In this document: piece by piece, positions 57,838 to 64,000 of the stretch
Numbering within the stretch: position 1 is the first letter of the stretch
How the letters are laid out: each line of letters begins with the position of its first letter
NCBI GenBank assembly: GCA_009760885.1
Contig: CM019719.1
Span: forward strand, 31,932,084-31,996,083
Reading direction: 5' to 3'
DNA from: Achatina immaculata
Lineage: Eukaryota; Mollusca; Gastropoda; Stylommatophora; Achatinidae
Length of the DNA: 64,000 bases
Position numbers and translations under genes: made by a program
The notes under the pieces: generated by a model
The model's input: the letters and a program-made list of their open reading frames with translations, nothing else
What the model was told of the DNA's origin: nothing
Databases searched by the model: none

Positions 57838-58215
57838 ATTGCATCCTTCCTTACTAGGTAGCCTTAGACGGGCAGAGAGGCATCATCAATCAATCATTCA
57901 TTCTTCTTTATCTCAGGCGACCAAATTCTCCAGTCCAGTACACCCAGGTCTCCGTATTCGCTGGAGGTCAGGTGTCAGATGTCGATGGTTGGGACATGTG
58001 CTCCGGGTGACTGACAACTCACTACCAAAAATATCACTGAGATGGACACCACAGGGGACAGAAGTAAGGGTAGACCAAAGGAGACCTGGAGAAGAACAAC
58101 AGAGAGGATGTTGACCAATAGAGGGCTCAGGCGCAAGCACGGAAAAATAAGGCAAGGGACAGGCGTTTGTGGGAAAACCCTTGCGGAAGCCCCATGTGCC
58201 TTGGGCACTCAAGGT
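57838..58215 (+). mobile_element. LINE C-terminal relic
   Basis: SGVRCRWLGHVLRVTDNSLP, KISLRWTPQGTEVR, then frame-shifted GRPKETWRRTTERML and a C-terminal block: the R-W-L-G-H-V-x-R ... G-R-P-x-x-T-W-R-R pattern of EN-RT LINEs. Confidence 0.75.
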
Positions 58216-58259
<44 letters not shown>

Positions 58260-58268
58260 AGAGAGAGA
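58216..58268 (+). repeat. (GA)n microsatellite
   Basis: About 21 GA units following the LINE end. Confidence 0.9.
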
Positions 58269-58409
58269 GGTGTCAACATTTCAAGCGAAAGCTAAGATTG
58301 CTCTTTTACTGTCACACACATAGCCCAAGACGTTTTATACCCACACCTACGTAAGATTGAATTTCCCTGTTAACGCTGAGATTTAATTAATGTAAGCCCT
58401 CGTTATCAA

Positions 58410-58930
58410 GATGAAGGCGGTGGCCTCTAAAATTAAGTATACACCTGCTATATTAAAGTAATTACCTCCCATGTAGTTCATTATAATATATTTGTAAACG
58501 TAATAGGCTCATTTTACGTTTTTATGCAATCTGTATAACTGCAGTAAAATAGAATTTGTGATAAGGACGAAAGACGAGCGATGAAGGGAAGAATATCAGG
58601 CGAAAATTCGTGCCAGATTCTTTCCCCTTCGAAACAAAAAGATCGTTCGTTCATTCTCTCTCTGTCTCTTGTTCTCTCTCTCTCTCACTCTCACTCTGTA
58701 TGCCTCTCTCTCTCTATGTTTCTCTCTCAGTCTCTTTTCTCTCTTTCACTCTCTCTCTGTCTCTTGTTCTCTCTCTCTCTCACTCTGTATGCCTCTCTCT
58801 CTCTCTCTCTATGTTTCTCTCTCAGTCTCTTTTCTCTCTCTCACTCTCTCTGTCTCTCTCAGTATATCTCTCTCTCTCTCACTCTCATACTCACAATCTC
58901 TTTCTCTCGCTCTGTCTATTTGTGTGTCCG
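58410..58930 (+). repeat. CT-tailed repeat, family F, copy 3, with expanded tail
   Basis: TTACCTCCCATGTAGTTCAT, ACGAAAGACGAGCGATGAAG, GTGCCAGATTCTTTCCCCTT and GATCGTTCGTTCATTC, then a ~270-bp TCTC/CTGT tail (58650-58920) containing an imperfect internal duplication around GTATGCCTCTCTCTCT. ORFs in the tail are artefacts. Confidence 0.75.
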
Positions 58931-59239
58931 TCTGTATCTAAAGTGGTGGTTGAAACATTGAACCACTCCGTTCTCTGAAACTGCTTTTATTTAATATTTG
59001 TTAAAGTCAAGTATCTGTAATAATACTGTACAACGAATTTTTTTAATAATAAAAGCACTCATTTCCCACGTGAAGCTGTAATCATTTTTACTAGATATTT
59101 ACAGCATTTTTAATATTCGAAAATACCTATATAAAACACACTTAAATATAACACGCACTGAGTTATTATCAAATATAATAAACTGGTATTCATTAACGTG
59201 AAATTCTCAGAAAAATAAACATCAAGAAAACAAAATACT

Positions 59240-59445
59240 TTATCAAAAGACATAATAATATTATAAAGACCATACTAGAAGGAAAGATGGAAGGAAAAAG
59301 GAGCGAGTTGTAGACAGAGATGTAGATGGGAAGATAATATGGACAGAACACAGCCTGGCTTAATGCACCATCATTGCGAGGGAACGAGTAAACCGGAGAT
59401 TCATTATGGCAAATCTTAGTTCTGAAGATGGCACATGATGATGGT
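59240..59445 (+). mobile_element. LINE family A 3' relic
   Basis: AAGACCATACTAGAAGGAAA to GGCACATGATGATGGTGAT, paralleling 2560-2750. About 200 bp, diverged. Confidence 0.6.
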
Positions 59446-59869
59446 GATTCATTAGAACTCCGAACGTAAATATAGCAGATGGGATGGCCACGTCTAAGTC
59501 ACAGTAGATCAAACGTATTAAATTTCATCAAAGTCTAGAGGCAGGTTTTCATATGTCACTGCCAGTTTATAGTTCTATACAATAAATATAACAGAGAAAA
59601 ATAAAAGCAGATAGAACCATAAGTAATAACCAAGATAACACGATCAACTCTCATACAGATAGTTGAGATCTTTCTCTGTAGTTTTGGAGAAAAGGAGAAT
59701 TAAGCTTCGTCCTCACGTTATTGTTCTCGTCTTTATTTCTTCTTGCCGTGTTTTCTGCATTTTTCTTTTACACTGCCTAGTTCTGGCAATGTTTCGTCAG
59801 TACATCAAACTCTCAATACTCGCAGAGTTTCAGCTTCCGTGCCCCGGATGTTATGCTAGACAGTAACAC

Positions 59870-60245
59870 AGACAGCTGAATGGTCTAGGGATTAGGCGTT
59901 CACCTCAGGTTTTGGAAGTCGCGGGTTCGAATCCTACCCGAAGAAGTAGGGGTTTTTTTTCTCTCGTGAGTCCTCCAACAATAACTCCCCCCTGGCTTCT
60001 ACGTTGTGGGACGGAGTGCCCTCCTGTATTGTCGCTGACGTTAAAAGTCTATTGGTTGCTGGGAACGCAGAAAAAAAAAAGTAGACCAGACGGCCGGTAC
60101 CCGGACAAACTTCTAGGACAAATCTACCCGGGGAAATTGTCGCAGGTGTCTGGACTATCTATGCTGCCTGCAGCGGCCAAGCAGGCATGGAAATGTCCTG
60201 ACACCAACGAAGGCATTTCCGATCAATGAAAATAGCAATAGGATC
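59870..60245 (+). mobile_element. tRNA-type SINE
   Basis: Pol III internal promoter: box A-like TGGTCTAGGGATTAGGCG at about 59889 and box B GGTTCGAATCC at about 59926, spaced as in a tRNA gene. A tRNA-unrelated body follows (GGGACGGAGTGCCCTCC, GGCCGGTACCCGGACAA, CTGCCTGCAGCGGCCAAGCA). A cloverleaf is only partial, so this is a tRNA-derived SINE, not a functional tRNA. The ORF 59912-60229 crosses it and is not a gene. Confidence 0.8.
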
Positions 60246-60249
60246 ATTA

Positions 60250-60680
60250 AAATAAACCGAACAATGTTTGAATATTTCCTTTTTTCAGTTCATCACTTTC
60301 TTAGCCCTTCTGCATTTGTTCATTACTTATCTTATATATTACATCCTTCCCGTGCTGTTTTTTAAATTCTCGTTTTTACTTTCACATTTCATTTAATAAT
60401 TACGTGAAATGTATGAAAGATACTTCAACTTTTATTTTGTTATTTTTATTATATATATATTTTTAAAGTTTTACACTTCATTTTTAAAAAAAAAAGTGAA
60501 TCAAATAGTTCTACTGCAAATAAGGAATAATAATGGGGTTTTTTTTTTTTTTGGTAATGAACCGCTTTCATAAAATAGAACTGTAACAAACGATTGGAAA
60601 ATCAAAGTTTGTTTATCCTCGACTAAAGATAAGAAAGCAGTTCCACATCAAAAGCTGCCATATTTGGATGGATACGCATA
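60250..60680. other. AT-rich spacer
   Basis: Contains ACATCCTTCCCGTGCTGTTT at about 60350, matching the antisense end of LINE family C, and long A/T homopolymers. Confidence 0.5.
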
Positions 60681-60683
60681 TCT

Positions 60684-62915
60684 CGGTGTTTATGGCTAGC
60701 TTAGGCTCGTGTACCTCACCATGGCTAGCTTAGGCTTGTATGCCTCAGTATGGCTAGCTTACGCTCGTATACTTCAGTATGGCTAGCTTAGGTGTGTATA
60801 CCTCAGTATGGCTAGCTTACGCCCGTATACCTCAGTATGGCTAGCTTAGGTTCGTGTACATGGTTAGCTTAGGCTCGTATACCTTAGTATGACTAGCTTA
60901 GGTTCATGTACCTCAGTATGGCTAGCTTAGGCTCGTATATCTCAGTATGGCTAGCTTAGGCTCATATACCTCAGTATGGCTTGCTTACGCTCGTATACAT
61001 CAGTATGGCTAGCTTAGGCTCGTATACCTCAGTATGGTTAGCTTAGGCTTGTATACCTCACCATGGCTAGCTTACTCTCGTATACCTCAGTATGGCTAGC
61101 TTAGACTCGTATTCCTCATTATGGCTAGCTTAGGATCGTGTACCTCAGCATAGCTAACTTAGGGTCGTATACCTCAGTATGGTTAGCTTAGGCTTGTATA
61201 CTTCAGTATGGCTAACTTAGTTTCATATACCTCAGTATGGCTAACTTAGGGGCGTATACCTCAGTATGGCTAGCTTAGACTCGTATACATCAGTATGGCT
61301 AGCTCAGGCTCATATATCTCAGCATGGCTAGCTTAGGCTCGTATACTTCAGTATGGCTAGCTTAGGCTCGTATACCTCAGTATGGCTAACTTAGGCTCGT
61401 ATACTTCAGTATAGCTAGCTTAGGCTCGTGTACCTCAGTATGGCTAGCTTAGGCTCGTATAACTCAGTATGGCTAGCTTAGGCTCATATACCTCAGCATG
61501 GTCAGCTTAAGCTCGTATACCTCAGCATGGCTAGCTTAGGGTCGTATACCTCAGTATGGCTAGCTTAGGCTTGTATACTTCAGTATGGCTAACTTAGTTT
61601 CATATACCTCAGTATGGCTAACGTAGGGTCGTATACCTCAGTATGGCTAGCTTAGACTCATATACCTCATTATGGCTAGCTTAGGCTCGTGCACCTCACC
61701 ATGGTTACCTCAGGTTCGTATACATCAGTATGGCTAGCTTAGGCTCATATACCTCAGCATGGCTAGCTTAGGCTCATGTACCTCAGCATGGCTAGCTTAG
61801 GCTCGTATACCTCAGCATGGCTAGATTAGGCTCGTATACCTCAGTATGGCTAGCTTAGGCTCGTGTACCTCAGCCTGGCTAGCTTAGGCTCGTATAACTC
61901 AGCATAGCTAACTTAGGGTCGTATACCTCAGTATGGCTAGGTTAGGCTTGTATACTTCAGTATGGCTAGCTTAGTTTCATATACCTCAGTATGGCTAACT
62001 TAGGGTCGTATACCTCAGTATGGCTAGTTTAGACTTGTATACCTCATTATGGCTAGCTTAGGCTCGTGCACCTCACCATGGCTACCTCAGGTTCGTATAC
62101 CTCAGCATGGCTAGCTTAGGCTCGTATACCTCAGTATGGCTAGCTTAGGCTCGTATACCTCAGTATGGCTAGCTTAGGCTCGTGTACCTCAGTATGGCTA
62201 GCTTAGGCTCGTATACTTCAGTATGGCTAGCTTAGACTCGTATACCTCATTATGGCTAGCTTAGGCTCGTGTACCTCATCATAGCTAACTTAGGGTCGTA
62301 TACCTCAGTATGGCTAGCGTAGGCTTGTATACTTCATTATGGCTAGCTTAGGCTCGTATACTTCAGTATGGCTAGCTTAGAGTCGTATACCTCATTATGG
62401 CTAGCGTAGGCTCGTATACCTCAGCATGGCTAGCTTAGGCTCGTGTACCTCAGCATGGCTGGCTTAGGCTCGTATAACTCAGTATGGCTAGCTTAGGCTC
62501 ATATACCTCAGTATGGCTAGCTTAGGCTCGTATACCTCAGTATGGCTAGCTTAGGCTCGTGTACCTCAGTATGGCTAGCTTAGGCTCGTATACTTCAGTA
62601 TGGCTAGCTTAGACTCGTATACCTCATTATGGCTAGCTTAGGCTCGTGTACCTCATCATAGCTAACTTAGGGTCGTATACCTCAGTATGGCTAGCGTAGG
62701 CTTGTATACTTCATTATGGCTAGCTTAGGCTCGTATACTTCAGTATGGCTAGCTTAGAGTCGTATACCTCATTATGGCTAGCGTAGGCTCGTATACCTCA
62801 GCATGGCTAGCTTAGGCTCGTGTACCTCAGCATGGCTGGCTTAGGCTCGTATAACTCAGTATGGCTAGCTTAGGCTCATATACCTCAGTATGGTCAGCTT
62901 AAGCTCGTATACCTC
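60684..62915 (+). repeat. 2.2-kb minisatellite, 29-bp unit, with 377-bp higher-order repeat
   Basis: About 77 units of TATGGCTAGCTTAGGCTCGT + ATACCTCAG. Variants (CTAACTTAGGGTCG, CATTATGG, TTAGACTCG, GTGTACCTC) recur in ordered patterns. A 13-unit block from about 62165 is repeated at a 377-bp offset (13 x 29) with essentially the same variant order. GCTAGC palindrome per unit. No coding capacity. Confidence 0.95.
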
Positions 62916-63300
62916 AGTGCTTCTCAACCTTTCTGAGATTTTTGTCTCCTTTGCACCATATATCAGAATGTCACCCTCTCCACACCCTATTTCCAAGATC
63001 GTCTGACTCAAAACGTGATGTCAGCATGTAGTCCCAGCTCCTCCCCTTTCTTCTTCTTCTTCTTCTTCTTCTTCTTCTTCTTCTTCTCTGTTTAGGCATT
63101 AGAGTGGCAGGGAATTTCAGACATCGGTCCAGAGCAAAGTGAGAGGCCTGGGTAGCTGTCATGTTATGTTTCCTCAATGTGTCTTTCACCTCATCTATCC
63201 ACTTTTTTCTTGATCGCCCCGCGCCCTATATCCTGATGTTTTTAAATTATTAAATAATAATAACGTAATAATAATAATAAATACATATTACATAATATTA
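62916..63300. other. hAT-like end and (TTC)n tract
   Basis: CAGTGCTTCTCAACCTTTCT at 62917 matches hAT-like MITE ends and directly follows the minisatellite. (CTT)n at 63047-63090. No ORF of note. Confidence 0.55.
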
Positions 63301-64000
63301 AATGATCAATAAATAATTCCTCCCCCAACCCTAACATTCCCCACAGGGTGAGGGGGTGTGGCCGAAATCCCCATTGGTTTAGAATCCCTGCTAATTCTTA
63401 ATGACCCTAATGACAGGGATGTGCAGCCGGTGCATGGCTCTGAGTCGGAGGGATTTCCCCGGTTTAAACGGACCAATGAGGGATGACAACAAAATGGTAA
63501 ATCAGTAGATGAGTGGCGTCTAAAAATAGTTTTGCCCCACTTTACACAACTCCTCTCAGAGGTCCTTCCTTGAAGCCATAAACCTGCATAATGGCATCAT
63601 CCGTTTGAAGAGAACATGCGCCATCAAATAGAATCTTTTTCCCACTCTTTCGCTGTATCTGCTGCTACCGACGTCGGTGTTTTCAGAGTATTTTCAGCCA
63701 TGTAAGTGATCGCCGTTGTGTACTGCGAGACGTTGATACCTTGGAGTGCGCGCTGGCTTTTCGTGTGGGTGGGCAAATAATAGACATGAGGGCTGGCGTT
63801 TTGCAAGTGCCCTAACAAGCAAGATATGCACATAACCGTCTGCAATCCTGTGTGCCTATTCCCATAGCCCAAAAGCCTCCTGCTGACACTGAAAACATAC
63901 CTCGTAAAATCTTACAACCTGCAAATATCACAAAGCTTTTTAGTCAGTGATAGATCACCTAATCTGTTATCTCACATGTGTAGACCTGGAGTGATTCAAG
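63300..64000. other. Unassigned intergenic DNA
   Basis: No recognised gene or repeat; the minus frame 63624-63872 has no known domain. Confidence 0.4.

Noticed and set aside
58581..58978. Overlapping open frames of 90-126 codons rich in Ser/Leu
   Set aside because: They translate a CT-rich low-complexity tail of repeat F; no domain and no independent support.
59887..59945. Functional tRNA gene
   Set aside because: Box A and B are present, but arms do not pair into a full cloverleaf and a long SINE body follows.
62971..63189. Arg-rich ORF
   Set aside because: The Arg run is the (CTT)n tract read on the minus strand; no domain.

Overview
The window is animal nuclear DNA: AT-rich, intron-rich and dominated by transposable elements and tandem repeats. 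Nothing bacterial, organellar or viral was recognised. The RTE-like and EN-RT LINEs, mariner-type elements, a tRNA-type SINE, Penelope-like foldback units and an astacin-MAM protease suggest an invertebrate, plausibly a lophotrochozoan such as a mollusc. That lineage is inference only.

The one convincing host gene lies on the minus strand and fills most of the window. I assembled 12 exons by hand from domain homology, AG/GT splice sites and codon phase: 53772-53880 (start codon and signal peptide), 52557-52602 and 51771-51814 (short propeptide with F-x-x-x-G-D), 39418-39493 (RKR-S processing site and protease N-terminus), 37726-37849, 36769-36944 (zinc site) and 35441-35671 (Met-turn), 33229-33405 (Sushi/CCP), 31780-31950, 30788-30887 and 25049-25220 (first MAM), and 3096-3248 (start of a second MAM). 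The first eleven join in phase. The exon or exons closing MAM1 were not found between 25.0 and 3.2 kb, and the gene continues off the left edge. The product is a secreted or type I membrane astacin (M12A) zinc endopeptidase with meprin-like accessory domains.

The introns are full of repeats. 0-3 kb has a dispersed repeat and an RTE-like LINE whose RT frame is broken by one stop. 4-14 kb has LINE 3' ends and three Tc1/mariner-superfamily relics, two of them with recognisable terminal inverted repeats. 16.6-17.2 kb is an hAT-like MITE carrying a 43-bp tandem array. 20.5-21.2 kb is a long foldback element. 21.8-24.1 kb is a large minisatellite. 25.4-28.7 kb has several copies of one RTE-like LINE, including a mosaic inverted structure. 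29.07-30.06 kb is a mariner with matching ends. 33.5-38 kb has (GATA)n tracts, a 27-bp array and a CATA-tailed repeat. 38-49 kb has more LINE copies, a 26/27-bp array and an endonuclease-RT LINE interrupted by another LINE with a target-site duplication. 50.0-50.4 kb is a second foldback copy.

Beyond the first exon, 54.5-64 kb has three copies of a CT-tailed repeat, further LINE ends, a tRNA-type SINE (59.87-60.25 kb) and a 2.25-kb, 29-bp minisatellite with a 377-bp higher-order duplication. No gene was recognised there.

Most candidates for novelty are repeat structures: the foldback pair with hammerhead-like motifs, the minisatellites and the CT-tailed family. All coordinates and splice sites were read by eye without alignment software.
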